38,641 bases of DNA from RUG14121 sp964533935 (GCA_964533935.1 CAZHOG010000009.1:1-38641); one strand, 5' to 3'; positions 8,630 to 16,313 are shown, counted from the stretch's first letter. Numbers and translations: made by a program. The notes: a model not told the origin generated them from the sequence alone.

Positions 8630-8665
8630 ATAAAAAAACAAGAAAATTATCTTTTTTTCTTGTTT
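8630..8665 (-). terminator. Terminator after the PF06541 gene
   Basis: On the minus strand, AAACAAGAAAA and TTTTCTTGTTT pair and are followed by a T-rich run. The hairpin includes the last codons of the PF06541 gene and isolates it from the bacteriocin operon. Confidence 0.65.
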
Positions 8666-9357
8666 TTAGCATTTTTCATTAGTGAAAACTCTGGATTATT
8701 ATCCATATTTATTTTTGGAAAGGCTTTTAATAATCTATTCGGGAATATTTTAAAATCAGCTACTCTCTCTTTTAATTTTGTTTCAAATATCATTGGTATT
8801 TTATTTAATTTTTCATTTTTTAATTCTTCAACAATTATCAATCTATTTCTTAAGTTAAATGCCACTATTACTGAATATACAACATCACAAACAAATAATA
8901 TTAGTATTATTATGGCTGAAATATTTAAAAAACTTGATGAAAATAAAAGTAAAAAATTATCTATAATTGGTTGAGCAAAATAAATGATTGCAATACTTCC
9001 TACACCAAATAGCAAACTATTTAATAAACATATTCTGCCATTTAGATTATATTTATAATCATAATAATCCCACCACATATTATGAAATAATTTTTCTAAT
9101 AAAAAACTTGTAAAATATTCTAAAGATGAACAAATAATCATTCCAAATACAAATACTACAATTGGATCACTTTTATAACGTAATAAGCAATATAATATAA
9201 CAATTGCCCCTAATCCATATATTGGAAGTAAAGGTCCACATAAAAAACCACGATTAATTATTTTTTTATTTAAAATGGCAACAAAAGTCATTTCACAGAT
9301 ATAACCAATAAAACTATATAATATAAACAATATAAATAAATACGTAATGTAGCTCAT
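8647..9357 (-). CDS. PF06541-family (putative ABC-transporter type IV) integral membrane protein
   Basis: A 236-residue multi-pass membrane protein with about five hydrophobic helices. Family hallmarks are GFLCGPLLPIYGLG (about 38-51), LEYFTSFLLEK followed by WWDYYDYKYNLNGRICLLN, and a final helix before a basic cytoplasmic tail (NAKNKKKR). A paralogue is encoded at 22246-22878 with the same motifs in the same order. The family is labelled a putative ABC-transporter membrane component, but no experimentally assigned role is known to me. The ATG at 9357 has GAGGG upstream; an ATG at 9375 lacks one. It sits upstream of the bacteriocin operon on the same strand but ends in its own terminator, so a functional link, such as immunity, is only a possibility. 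Confidence 0.82.
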   Translation of the reverse strand: MSYITYLFILFILYSFIGYICEMTFVAILNKKIINRGFLCGPLLPIYGLGAIVILYCLLRYKSDPIVVFVFGMIICSSLEYFTSFLLEKLFHNMWWDYYDYKYNLNGRICLLNSLLFGVGSIAIIYFAQPIIDNFLLLFSSSFLNISAIIILILFVCDVVYSVIVAFNLRNRLIIVEELKNEKLNKIPMIFETKLKERVADFKIFPNRLLKAFPKINMDNNPEFSLMKNAKNKKKR

Positions 9358-9407
9358 AATTTTACCCTCTATCATTGTTATAATTATATCATATAATCAT
9401 GAATTTA

Positions 9408-9435
9408 GAATAATTACTTTTAATTCGCATAATAT
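9408..9435 (+). promoter_or_regulatory. Sigma-E-like promoter of the spoIIIAH homologue
   Basis: GAATAAT (9408-9414) resembles the sigma-E -35 consensus and CATAATAT (9428-9435) the CATACANT -10, separated by 13 bases. It lies 25 bases before the start codon of a gene whose Bacillus counterpart is sigma-E dependent. Two -10 positions differ from consensus. Confidence 0.45.
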
Positions 9436-9460
9436 TAAGTAGATTTATGGAGGAATATTA

Positions 9461-9952
9461 ATGATAAATAAACAAAGTTTATGGTTTGTAACATTATTTA
9501 GTATGATACTAGTATTAAGCATTTATTATGTAACAATGAAAGATAATACCCTATCCACAATAAAATCAATGGATAATGAAGAAACTGATACAGTTAATGT
9601 GAATTCAAGTAATATATTAGTCGCTCTACGTGTTGCTAATGATGAAGAAATATCAGAACAAATGGAATCTCTTCAAACAATATTATTAAATGAAGAATCA
9701 ACATTAGAAGAAAAAAATAATGCCTATGAATCTCTTCAAACAATTAATACAAATAAGGGCAAAGAAGCTGATATTGAAAAGAAAATATTATCAGAATTCA
9801 ATTTAGATTCATTTGTTAAAATTAAGAATGATCAAATTAGTATTACAATTGGAAGTAATGAGCATGACGTAAAATTAGCAAATAAGATAATGAATACTAT
9901 TCAGCAAATGTATGATGTAAAAATGTTTATTACAGTAAAATTTCAAAAATAA
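9461..9952 (+). CDS. spoIIIAH: SpoIIIAH-like sporulation channel protein
   Basis: A 163-residue protein closely matching SpoIIIAH in layout. The N-terminus MINKQSLWFVTLFSMILVLSIYYV is the characteristic K-Q-x-x-W-x-x-T-x-x-S membrane anchor, followed by a short acidic linker (residues 35-52), a helical stretch, and the EscJ/YscJ-like ring-building fold (ILSEFNLDSFVKI, ISITIGSNEHDVKLA, MYDVKMFITVKF). In sporulating Firmicutes this mother-cell protein meets forespore SpoIIQ and forms the feeding channel between the two compartments. The linker is much shorter than in Bacillus subtilis. It stands alone here: no spoIIIAA-AG genes flank it. TGGAGGA precedes the ATG by six bases. Its neighbours gerE and gerM support a sporulation role. 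Confidence 0.88.
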   Translation: MINKQSLWFVTLFSMILVLSIYYVTMKDNTLSTIKSMDNEETDTVNVNSSNILVALRVANDEEISEQMESLQTILLNEESTLEEKNNAYESLQTINTNKGKEADIEKKILSEFNLDSFVKIKNDQISITIGSNEHDVKLANKIMNTIQQMYDVKMFITVKFQK

Positions 9953-9973
9953 GTATTTTTAGGCATAATCTCT

Positions 9974-10001
9974 CACTTTAAATAATCCCATTCATAATAT
10001 A
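9974..10001 (+). promoter_or_regulatory. Sigma-K-like promoter of gerE
   Basis: CAC at 9974-9976 and CATAATATA at 9993-10001 match the sigma-K pattern mACm and CATANNNTA with exactly 16 bases between them. Bacillus gerE is a sigma-K-dependent gene, so position and sequence agree. Transcription would start near 10008, shortly before the ribosome site. Confidence 0.65.
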
Positions 10002-10039
10002 AAATAGATGCATTTTAGAAAAGAAAGTGAGGGATTTTC

Positions 10040-10246
10040 TTGAAAAATAGTATATTAACAAATAGAGAAAAAGAAGTATTTGATTTATTAGTATTAAATA
10101 AATCTACTAAAGACATAGCAATTTTTTTAGATATAAGTGAAAAAACTGTAAGAAACCATATTTCTAATGTCATTCAAAAATTAGAAGTAAATGGTCGTGC
10201 ACAGGCAGTAATAGAACTATTAAAATTAGGTGAAATAAAATTATAA
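10040..10246 (+). CDS. gerE: GerE-type LuxR-family regulator of late spore-coat genes
   Basis: A 68-residue protein that is essentially only a LuxR-type helix-turn-helix, with no receiver or ligand domain, as in Bacillus GerE (74 residues). The text LTNREKEVFDLLVLNKSTKD, then SEKTVRNHISNVIQKLEV and GRAQAVIELLKLGEIKL, follows GerE almost position by position. GerE acts in the mother cell at the end of sporulation, turning coat genes on and off. The start codon is TTG, supported by GTGAGGG six bases upstream. A sigma-K-like promoter precedes it and a clear terminator follows. Next door is gerM; the two genes are also close together in Bacillus subtilis, so the arrangement is inherited synteny. 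Confidence 0.92.
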   Translation: MKNSILTNREKEVFDLLVLNKSTKDIAIFLDISEKTVRNHISNVIQKLEVNGRAQAVIELLKLGEIKL

Positions 10247-10248
10247 TA

Positions 10249-10275
10249 AAGATGATTTTTTCATCTTTTTTGTTC
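10249..10275 (+). terminator. Terminator after gerE
   Basis: AAGATGA, a T-rich loop and TCATCTT are followed by a T run. It begins right after the gerE stop codon. Confidence 0.85.
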
Positions 10276-10316
10276 TTATTTAAATATTTAATAAATATAT
10301 TTTTATAGGTGATATA

Positions 10317-11270
10317 ATGATTAAAAAATCAGCTACAAAAAGAATTTTAATTGCTTCTATTGCATTACTGATTCTACTTATTACTTACATGTTTCCTACT
10401 ACTTCTTCAAAAGGAACAATAAACCAAACTTTATCTTATGTTGAACCAAATAAAACTGCTATATATTTAATTGATAAAAATAAAATGGTATCAAGAACAA
10501 ATACTCTTATAGATAATCAAGATGACCCAATCAAAAAAGCAAAAGAGATTTTGGAATCACTTACAATTGAAAGTAAAAAATCAGAATATAACCCTTCTGG
10601 TTTTAAAGCAACTATTCCTAAAAATACCAAGATAAATTCTGTTGATTTAAATAATAATATATTAAAAATAAACTTTAGTAATGAGTTATATAATATTGAT
10701 GCAAATAACGAAGAAAAAATGATTGAATCCATTATTTATTCATTAACTGAAATAAGTGATATAAAAGGAATTATGATTTTTGTTGATAATAATTTACTAA
10801 CAAAATTACCAAATAGTAAAAAAAGTTTACCTGATGTCTTAGATAGAAGTTATGGAATTAATAAAATATATGAACTTAATGATATTAAAGATTCAACAAA
10901 AACAACGGTATACTATATTAGTAATATCGATTCATATTTTTATTATGTACCAGTTACTTACGTTAATAATGATGCTAAAAATAAAATAGAAATAATAATA
11001 GATAAGTTAAAAAGTTCTCCTTTGAATCAAACAAATTTAATGAGTTATTTAGCTTCTTCTGCAGAACTATTAGATTATGAAATTACAGAATCCACTGTTA
11101 ATCTAACTTTTAACAATTATATATTTCAGGAATTTAGTAATGATAGTATATTAGAAGAAGTTAAATATACCATTGGGTTATCAATCAAGGATAATTTTAA
11201 TGTAGATGAAGTAGTATTTAATGCCAATGATGAAAAAATATTAAATTTTGAGTTAAATACACTTGAATAA
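10317..11270 (+). CDS. gerM: GerM-like sporulation/germination lipoprotein-type protein
   Basis: A 317-residue protein with an N-terminal membrane anchor (about residues 9-26, ILIASIALLILLITYMF) and two GerMN domains. The first (about 45-165) includes IYLIDKNKMVSRTNTL and KINFSNELYNIDANNEEKMI; the second (about 195-310) repeats the pattern with VYYISNIDSYFYYVPVTYV and LTFNNYIFQEFSND. GerM in Bacillus helps SpoIIIAH-SpoIIQ assembly during engulfment and is needed for germination. Having spoIIIAH, gerE and gerM side by side is therefore coherent. Bacillus GerM has a lipobox; here there is no cysteine after the hydrophobic segment, so this one is a plain signal-anchor protein. AGGTGATATA precedes the ATG. 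No clear sigma-E promoter was seen in front. Confidence 0.88.
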   Translation: MIKKSATKRILIASIALLILLITYMFPTTSSKGTINQTLSYVEPNKTAIYLIDKNKMVSRTNTLIDNQDDPIKKAKEILESLTIESKKSEYNPSGFKATIPKNTKINSVDLNNNILKINFSNELYNIDANNEEKMIESIIYSLTEISDIKGIMIFVDNNLLTKLPNSKKSLPDVLDRSYGINKIYELNDIKDSTKTTVYYISNIDSYFYYVPVTYVNNDAKNKIEIIIDKLKSSPLNQTNLMSYLASSAELLDYEITESTVNLTFNNYIFQEFSNDSILEEVKYTIGLSIKDNFNVDEVVFNANDEKILNFELNTLE

Positions 11271-11291
11271 TTCATGAATATATTATATAAT
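11263..11291 (+). promoter_or_regulatory. Sigma-A promoter of tRNA-Arg
   Basis: TTGAAT (11263-11268), 17 bases, TATAAT (11286-11291). The -35 overlaps the gerM stop codon. A 21-base hairpin (AATCAGTT/AACTGATT, 11289-11309) lies between the -10 and the tRNA. Confidence 0.8.
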
Positions 11292-11310
11292 CAGTTTGTT
11301 CAACTGATTT

Positions 11311-11387
11311 GTCCTCATAGCTCAGCTGGATAGAGCATACGCCTTCTAAGCGTACGGTCGCAAGTTCGAATCTTGCTGGGGACACCA
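11311..11387 (+). tRNA. tRNA-Arg(TCT)
   Basis: Complete cloverleaf: acceptor GTCCTCA/TGGGGAC, anticodon stem TACGC/GCGTA around loop CTTCTAA giving anticodon TCT, T loop TTCGAAT in stem GCAAG/CTTGC. The CCA end is encoded. It reads AGA, the main arginine codon of such AT-rich genomes. Confidence 0.96.
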
Positions 11388-11397
11388 CTTAAAATTG

Positions 11398-11427
11398 AAA
11401 GATATTAGATTTTCTAATATCTTTTTT
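11398..11427 (+). terminator. Terminator of tRNA-Arg
   Basis: AAAGATATTAGA, a TTT loop and TCTAATATCTTT followed by more T. It lies ten bases after the tRNA. Confidence 0.85.
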
Positions 11428-11442
11428 CTTTGTTTCAACAAT

Positions 11443-11465
11443 AAAAAAAGAGCTATTAAGCTCTT
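11443..11465 (-). terminator. Terminator of efp
   Basis: On the minus strand AAGAGCT and AGCTCTT pair around TAAT and are followed by seven T. The hairpin contains the efp stop codon. Confidence 0.85.
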
Positions 11466-12016
11466 CCTGCATATTTACCGTCTTTAGTTGAAATAATAAT
11501 TTTTTCACCTTGAGCAATAAATAAAGGTACTCTAACATTATATCCTGTTTCAATAATTGCATCTTTTGTTGCATTATTAGTAGTATTTCCTTTTACTGCT
11601 TCAGTTGTTTCAATGATTTCAAATTCAATTTTTTCTGGTAAATCAATACCAATAATTTCTCCATTATAATAGTCAATTTGAATATCTAAATTTTCTTTTA
11701 AATATTTTATTTGATCTTCTAATACTTTTGCAGGTATTTCAACTTGTTCATAAGTTTCTGTATTCATAAATACATAATTGTCTCCAGCACTATATAAATA
11801 AGTCATTCCTACTCTATCTATATGAGCTTTTTCAATTTTTAAATTAGTATTATATGTATCTTCAACAATAGATCCTGTTCTTAAATTCTTAAGTTTGATT
11901 CTAACAAAAGCAGGACCTTTTCCTGGTTTAACGTGTTGGAATTCAAGTATTTGACAAAGATTACCATCCATAATAATTGTCATACCATTTTTTATATCAT
12001 TAATATTAATATTCAT
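11456..12016 (-). CDS. efp: Translation elongation factor P
   Basis: A 186-residue protein of normal EF-P length and three-domain architecture. EF-P enters the ribosomal E site and rescues stalling at proline runs. The N-terminal KOW-like domain carries the tip loop KPGKGPAFVR with Lys33 at the position modified in other bacteria. The central OB domain includes GMTYLYSAGDNYVFMNTETYEQ, and the C-terminal OB domain ends with VRVPLFIAQGEKIIISTKDG. AAAGGTGA precedes the ATG. No EpmA/EpmB or YmfI genes are present nearby, so the modification state cannot be judged. It follows rpmG on the same strand. Confidence 0.97.
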   Translation of the reverse strand: MNININDIKNGMTIIMDGNLCQILEFQHVKPGKGPAFVRIKLKNLRTGSIVEDTYNTNLKIEKAHIDRVGMTYLYSAGDNYVFMNTETYEQVEIPAKVLEDQIKYLKENLDIQIDYYNGEIIGIDLPEKIEFEIIETTEAVKGNTTNNATKDAIIETGYNVRVPLFIAQGEKIIISTKDGKYAGRA

Positions 12017-12066
12017 AAAATCACCTTTACTTATAATTTTTCTATTTTTCCTCTTTAAAGAAGAAT

Positions 12067-12089
12067 AATCAATTGGATCACAATTGATT
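12067..12089 (-). terminator. Hairpin downstream of rpmG
   Basis: AATCAATTG and CAATTGATT form a perfect nine-base stem around a five-base loop, 17 bases after the rpmG stop. No T run follows on the minus strand, so it may be an RNA-stability hairpin or a weak terminator between rpmG and efp. Confidence 0.45.
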
Positions 12090-12105
12090 AATTTGGATAA
12101 TTAGA

Positions 12106-12279
12106 TTATTTAGCCAATTTTGTTTCTTTGAAAGTTGTTTGTTTATTACATTTTGCACAATATTTTTTGATTTCTAATTTATCAGTAGTATTTTTTTTAT
12201 TTTTAATAGTAGGTCTTCTATATTCACCACATTCAGTACATTTCAAACCTAAATATGCTCTATTTTCGTTTTTTGCCAT
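12106..12279 (-). CDS. rpmG: 50S ribosomal protein L33, zinc-binding form
   Basis: A 57-residue basic protein, MAKNENRAYLGLKCTECG at the start and TTFKETKLAK at the end. Two CxxC pairs (CTEC and CAKC) make the zinc ribbon of the C+ type of L33. Length and motif spacing (YRRPTIKNKKNT between them) are standard for bacterial L33. The Shine-Dalgarno GGAGG lies 12 bases before the ATG, a little far, with an out-of-frame ATG in between. Zinc-dependent L33 is normally the housekeeping paralogue; whether a zinc-free copy exists cannot be seen here. A good sigma-A promoter lies upstream. Confidence 0.95.
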   Translation of the reverse strand: MAKNENRAYLGLKCTECGEYRRPTIKNKKNTTDKLEIKKYCAKCNKQTTFKETKLAK

Positions 12280-12313
12280 AATATTTCATTGCCTCCTTTT
12301 TTAACACATATGT

Positions 12314-12342
12314 ATTTTACCAAACATTTAAGTAATTTTCAA
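12314..12342 (-). promoter_or_regulatory. Sigma-A promoter of rpmG
   Basis: Read on the minus strand: TTGAAA (12342-12337), 17 bases, TAAAAT (12319-12314), with TG one base before the -10 (extended -10). Confidence 0.7.
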
Positions 12343-12367
12343 ATAAAATGTATATATTTCTTGAAAT

Positions 12368-13012
12368 TTAAATGATTTCTTTGATTTTTTTTAATGTTTT
12401 AATTGAATTAATATCTTTATATTTATCATTCTTATCAATTAATACTGCATTCATCCCAATTTTTTTAGCAGCATCAATATCAATTGGGTAATTATCTCCA
12501 ACCATTAAACAATTTTCTAAAGGAACATCTCCAGCAGCGTTAATAAAACTCTCTACATTTGGTTTTAAATATAAATCTCCCCCATATACTTGATCAAAAT
12601 AATGTAATATATTTGCATTTTCTAATTTTTTAGTTTGAGCTTCAGTAAACCAATTAGTTAATGCTACTATTTCAATATTTTTTTCTTTTAAATAATTTAA
12701 TATTTCTATTGTTTCATCTAAATTTTGTTCTTCTATATTTGATGAATATAATATCCATTTATCCACAAAATCATCTGGAATATATTGTTTACTGTATTTA
12801 TTCAAATGATTAGTTAATTCTTCTCTATCATATCTAGAATGATTTTTTTCATAATCCATTAATACTAAGGAAATTCTTTCTAAAATTTCATCACCTGCAT
12901 CAGGAATTTCTTTAAGAAGAAATTCTTCTTTTTCTTTAGAATAATTTGGAACTAGTAACGTATAATCAATATCAAATATTACTTTTTTAATTTCATTTGT
13001 TATTTCTATCAT
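12368..13012 (-). CDS. HAD-superfamily hydrolase (phosphatase)
   Basis: A 214-residue haloacid-dehalogenase-like phosphatase. Motif I is VIFDIDYTLL, with nucleophile Asp14 and acid/base Asp16; motif II is VALTNW; motif III Lys is in YLKPNVESF; motif IV is MVGDNYPIDIDAAKKIG. A helical C1-type cap occupies about residues 20-95, as in the HAD-IA group that includes phosphoglycolate phosphatases and YjjG-type nucleotidases. The substrate cannot be deduced. The start at 13012 has GAGGTG six to seven bases upstream; a longer reading frame runs back into the PBP gene and is not credible. It follows the PBP gene by 34 bases and is probably co-transcribed with it. Confidence 0.88.
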   Translation of the reverse strand: MIEITNEIKKVIFDIDYTLLVPNYSKEKEEFLLKEIPDAGDEILERISLVLMDYEKNHSRYDREELTNHLNKYSKQYIPDDFVDKWILYSSNIEEQNLDETIEILNYLKEKNIEIVALTNWFTEAQTKKLENANILHYFDQVYGGDLYLKPNVESFINAAGDVPLENCLMVGDNYPIDIDAAKKIGMNAVLIDKNDKYKDINSIKTLKKIKEII

Positions 13013-13046
13013 AATAACACCTCGGTTTATTAAGTATAACAATAAA

Positions 13047-14993
13047 TCAGTATTTTTCAAACAATAATTTTGTAACATCATTACTAATATATCTATTAAT
13101 ATAAGCCATTGAATCACTCTTGCCATCATAATGACTAACATTAGGGCTTACTACAACAACAGTATATTTTGCATCATCATATGGTGCAAACATTGCATAT
13201 GTAGATGTTATTGTTTTAACATCATTAATCCCATTATTATCTGTATCTAAAAACGATTCACTTGTTCCAGTTTTTCCTGCAGGTTTATATTTTGTATTAG
13301 TATATCCATATCCAGTTCCTAGATATAATACCTGTCTCATTCCCTCTTTAATTCTAGAATAATACTCATCAGACAAGTTAACTTTATTTAATACTTCTAT
13401 TTGATTTTCAAATATCACATTATTTTTATTATCATTTATATGATTTAATAAATTTAATTTATATCTATTACCATTATTAGCAATTGTATTCATATATTGT
13501 GCTAACTCTAAAATTGTATATGTATCATATTGTCCAATTGCAAAATTCAAAAGCAAATCCCCAGCTATTTTGTTGCCTTTTAAGCCAGTATTTTCATTTG
13601 GTAAATCAATCATAGTTTTACTTCCAAGCCCATATTCATTAAAAGTATTACGATATGTTAAAAATGGCTTTTCATCAATATTTAATTCCATATTATATTT
13701 ATATTCATTTCCAGTTAGTTTAATTGCCAATAAAAATTGATAATAATTAGAACTAGTTTTTAATGCAGTAATATCATCTATGTATCCTAAACTTTTATAG
13801 GAACATTTTTCAGGATTTAAATATAACTTAACACATGAATCTTTGATCTTTTTACCTACTTCTATTAAATTATTTTGATAGCCAACAGTCATTGAAGCTC
13901 CTTTAATTACACTACCTGCAGTAAATGATAATGATAAAATATTTGAAGTTTCTTCAATAAACATTTCTTCTTTTGAAGAAGATATTTTTCTACCAGTCAT
14001 TGCTTTAATATTTCCAGTCTTTGAATCGACTACTACTACATAACTACCATTATAATATTCAGTATTCAACATTTTTTTGCCTTTTATAATATTATTTTCT
14101 AATATTTCATTAATATCTTGTTGCATTTGAATATCTACATTTAAATACAAATCATTTCCTTGGCAACTATCTTCAATTAATTTAAGAGTACCATCATTAT
14201 TTAATTTATATATTGCTTTTTTACCTTGTAAATATTTATCATATTGAAATTCTAAATTACTAAGACCAACTATATCAGTAATCTTATAATCATTATTTAA
14301 ATAATACTCTTTATTTTCCAAATTAATTTTACCTATTGTACCAAAAATATCTTTTAAAACATTCCCATAATTATATTTTCGCTCCCATGATAACTCGCCA
14401 GTAATTCCCGGAACATTTTTTTCAATTAAAATAGCATATTCTTCATCAGAAAGTGTTGAAGATATAATTTTTTTCTCATAAGAATAGCCTTTATTCATCA
14501 GTGCATATACATGGGCTGCTTTTTTATCTAGTGAAGAATACTTACTTAAAATATCATCATTTATTCGCTCTATTTTATATGTATTTAAATCTATATAATT
14601 TATTTTTCTCTCACTATATAATTGATATTCTTTTTGAGTTATCAATGTTTTACCATCATCATTATTTATTAACCAAAACTTTTTCAACTCCAGCTCATTT
14701 GCTTCATCAATATCACTTATTATTTGAGCAATTAGATAAGCTATTTCTACTTCTTTTTTTGATGATAATTTATCCTTATTATATACAATGGTCTTTTTAC
14801 CAATATTATCTACTAAAACATTTCCATTAGAATCAAGTATTCTTCCTCTTGGAGCAGACAAACCACTTACAGTAATATTAGTTTTATTATCCAGTTCTTT
14901 TTTATAAAAATTATTTTTAATTACCGATAAATAATATATTCTTATAGTTAATATTAAAAAAAGTAAAGTTATAAAACAAATAGTTTTTTTCAT
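13047..14993 (-). CDS. Class B penicillin-binding protein (transpeptidase)
   Basis: A 648-residue peptidoglycan transpeptidase, anchored by one N-terminal helix (TICFITLLFLILTIRIYYL) and acting outside the membrane. The PBP dimerisation region starts with SAPRGRILDSNGNVL. The transpeptidase domain has the SxxK motif SVIK near residue 362 (FTAGSVIKGAS), an SxN motif in TSSNYYQ, and KTG in PAGKTGTSE near 573. The total size and arrangement match monofunctional SpoVD/PBP2-like enzymes that work in division, elongation or spore cortex. No PASTA domains follow. The ATG at 14993 has AAAAGGTG upstream; a GTG nine bases earlier overlaps that site. With no mraW, ftsL or mur genes nearby, its precise cell-cycle role is open. 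Confidence 0.92.
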   Translation of the reverse strand: MKKTICFITLLFLILTIRIYYLSVIKNNFYKKELDNKTNITVSGLSAPRGRILDSNGNVLVDNIGKKTIVYNKDKLSSKKEVEIAYLIAQIISDIDEANELELKKFWLINNDDGKTLITQKEYQLYSERKINYIDLNTYKIERINDDILSKYSSLDKKAAHVYALMNKGYSYEKKIISSTLSDEEYAILIEKNVPGITGELSWERKYNYGNVLKDIFGTIGKINLENKEYYLNNDYKITDIVGLSNLEFQYDKYLQGKKAIYKLNNDGTLKLIEDSCQGNDLYLNVDIQMQQDINEILENNIIKGKKMLNTEYYNGSYVVVVDSKTGNIKAMTGRKISSSKEEMFIEETSNILSLSFTAGSVIKGASMTVGYQNNLIEVGKKIKDSCVKLYLNPEKCSYKSLGYIDDITALKTSSNYYQFLLAIKLTGNEYKYNMELNIDEKPFLTYRNTFNEYGLGSKTMIDLPNENTGLKGNKIAGDLLLNFAIGQYDTYTILELAQYMNTIANNGNRYKLNLLNHINDNKNNVIFENQIEVLNKVNLSDEYYSRIKEGMRQVLYLGTGYGYTNTKYKPAGKTGTSESFLDTDNNGINDVKTITSTYAMFAPYDDAKYTVVVVSPNVSHYDGKSDSMAYINRYISNDVTKLLFEKY

Positions 14994-15057
14994 TATTTTC
15001 ACCTTTTATTAGTATTTAAAATTATACTTAAAACATACAATATTATAGGTGATTTTT

Positions 15058-15318
15058 ATGTTTAATATTATTGAAAGATATATAAATAATTTAAATAAGG
15101 AACAAGTTAATAATTTTGCTTTAAATAATAATATTAATTTAAGTGGTTTAGAATTAGATTTTGTATATGTTTTTGTCAAAAAAAATTATAAAGAATTTCT
15201 AAAAAATCCTAGTTTATTAAATATAGATAGGTATAAAAATAAGTTTTCCGAAGAAAACTTTATTAAAATCAAAAAATTATTTAATGAATATTCATCAAAA
15301 TATTCCAATTACTTATAA
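15058..15318 (+). CDS. DUF2624 (YqfT-like) small protein
   Basis: An 86-residue soluble protein, FNIIERYINNLNKEQVNNFA followed by a helical Lys/Asn-rich remainder. Pattern and length fit DUF2624 (Bacillus YqfT): an opening helix ending LNKEQ, then a second segment I(N)LSGLELDFVYVFV and a helix FSEENFIKIKKLFNEY. In Bacillus the family member lies next to nfo, and here its 3' end overlaps nfo by ten bases in a convergent arrangement, so the pairing persists although the orientation differs. AGGTGA precedes the ATG; a GTG at 15049 lies inside that site and is unlikely. Function is unknown in all species I know of. Confidence 0.7.
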   Translation: MFNIIERYINNLNKEQVNNFALNNNINLSGLELDFVYVFVKKNYKEFLKNPSLLNIDRYKNKFSEENFIKIKKLFNEYSSKYSNYL

Positions 15319-16211
15319 TAATTTCTAATATCATCCAACAAATTAGTATTAAAAGTTTCAGATTTTAGCATTTCTATTTCAAATTTATATGGTGGATATT
15401 TTTTATCTTTATCAAAATCATTTAAACTTACATAAGGTGTTTCTAATATTTTAGGAACATTTTTTAATTTATCATTATGAACTATAGAATTAAGTGTTTC
15501 AAAACCAATTTCACCTAGTCCAATATTTTCATGTCTATCTTTATGAGAACCAATAACATTTTTACTATCATTAATATGAATACATTTAATTTTTTCTAAA
15601 CCAATAAGATTATCGAAATCTTCTAAATACTTATCGAAATCTTTTAATTCAACTCCGGAATCTGATAAATGGCAAGTATCTAGACAAAACCCAATTTTAG
15701 GATTTGAAACATTATCAATTATTGCTTTGATTTCTGCTAAATTAGTTCCACATTCAGTACCTTTTCCAGCCATTGTTTCAAGAAGAATCATACAATCATT
15801 ATTATTTGAAACAACAAAATTTAATGCATCACTAATATTTTTTATTCCTTCTTCTTTAGTTATCCCAACAGCACTTCCAGGATGTAAAACAATATATTTA
15901 ACACCTAATTCATCACATCTCGATAATTCTTGTTTTAAAAAGCTTATTCCAAAATTCCATTTTTCTTCATTAGAACGATTAGCAAGATTAATTATGTATG
16001 GAGCGTGACAAATAACATTGTTTATATCGATGTTATTTTCTTCCATCAATTCTTTTGCTTTTAATGTAATTTCTTTATCTATTGGTTTTCTAAGTGTATT
16101 TTGAGGAGCACCAGTATAAAACATAAATGTAGAAGCATTATAACTAATTGCTTCTAAAACACTTCCTAATAACTGATTACTTCCAAATGATACATGAGAC
16201 CCTATTATCAT
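15309..16211 (-). CDS. nfo: Endonuclease IV (apurinic/apyrimidinic endonuclease)
   Basis: A 300-residue TIM-barrel AP endonuclease that cuts the backbone 5' to abasic sites in base excision repair. It begins IIGSHVSFGSNQLLGSVLEA; the metal-binding segments are visible in order: VICHAPYIINLAN, YIVLHPGSAVG, LLETMAGKGTECG, IGFCLDTCHLSDSG, IHINDSKNVIGSHKDRHENIG and the closing LETP. All expected His/Asp/Glu ligands appear present. GGAGGTAG lies upstream of the ATG at 16211; a longer frame to 16226 is not needed. An extended -10 (TGATATAAT) lies at 16237-16245 on the minus strand. It is divergent from def and convergent with DUF2624. Confidence 0.96.
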   Translation of the reverse strand: MIIGSHVSFGSNQLLGSVLEAISYNASTFMFYTGAPQNTLRKPIDKEITLKAKELMEENNIDINNVICHAPYIINLANRSNEEKWNFGISFLKQELSRCDELGVKYIVLHPGSAVGITKEEGIKNISDALNFVVSNNNDCMILLETMAGKGTECGTNLAEIKAIIDNVSNPKIGFCLDTCHLSDSGVELKDFDKYLEDFDNLIGLEKIKCIHINDSKNVIGSHKDRHENIGLGEIGFETLNSIVHNDKLKNVPKILETPYVSLNDFDKDKKYPPYKFEIEMLKSETFNTNLLDDIRNYYK

Positions 16212-16236
16212 AATTACTACCTCCAATAATATTTAT

Positions 16237-16245
16237 ATTATATCA
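16237..16245 (-). promoter_or_regulatory. Extended -10 of nfo
   Basis: On the minus strand TGATATAAT, a TGn-TATAAT extended -10, about 25-35 bases before the nfo start. No good -35 was seen. Confidence 0.5.
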
Positions 16246-16260
16246 AAATATAAACCTGGA

Positions 16261-16289
16261 TTGTAAAAAAAAACGAAATATGATACAAT
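16261..16289 (+). promoter_or_regulatory. Sigma-A promoter of def
   Basis: TTGTAA (16261-16266), 17 bases, TACAAT (16284-16289) with TGA in front of the -10. Confidence 0.7.
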
Positions 16290-16313
16290 ATCACCGTTTG
16301 GAGGTTGCTAGAT

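Noticed and set aside
8562..8672. N-terminal extension of 37 residues on the C39 exporter.
   Set aside because: It crosses the upstream gene's terminator and lacks a ribosome site; the peptidase domain starts at the internal ATG.
9969..10034. An 11-base inverted repeat (TCTCTCACTTT with AAAGTGAGGGA) that would mask the gerE ribosome site.
   Set aside because: The upstream arm overlaps the -35 of the sigma-K-like promoter, so it would not be in the mRNA. It matters only if gerE is also read from spoIIIAH.
13013..13141. Longer start for the HAD phosphatase.
   Set aside because: It would overlap the PBP coding region and its residues look like antisense-free frame noise; GAGGTG marks the internal start.
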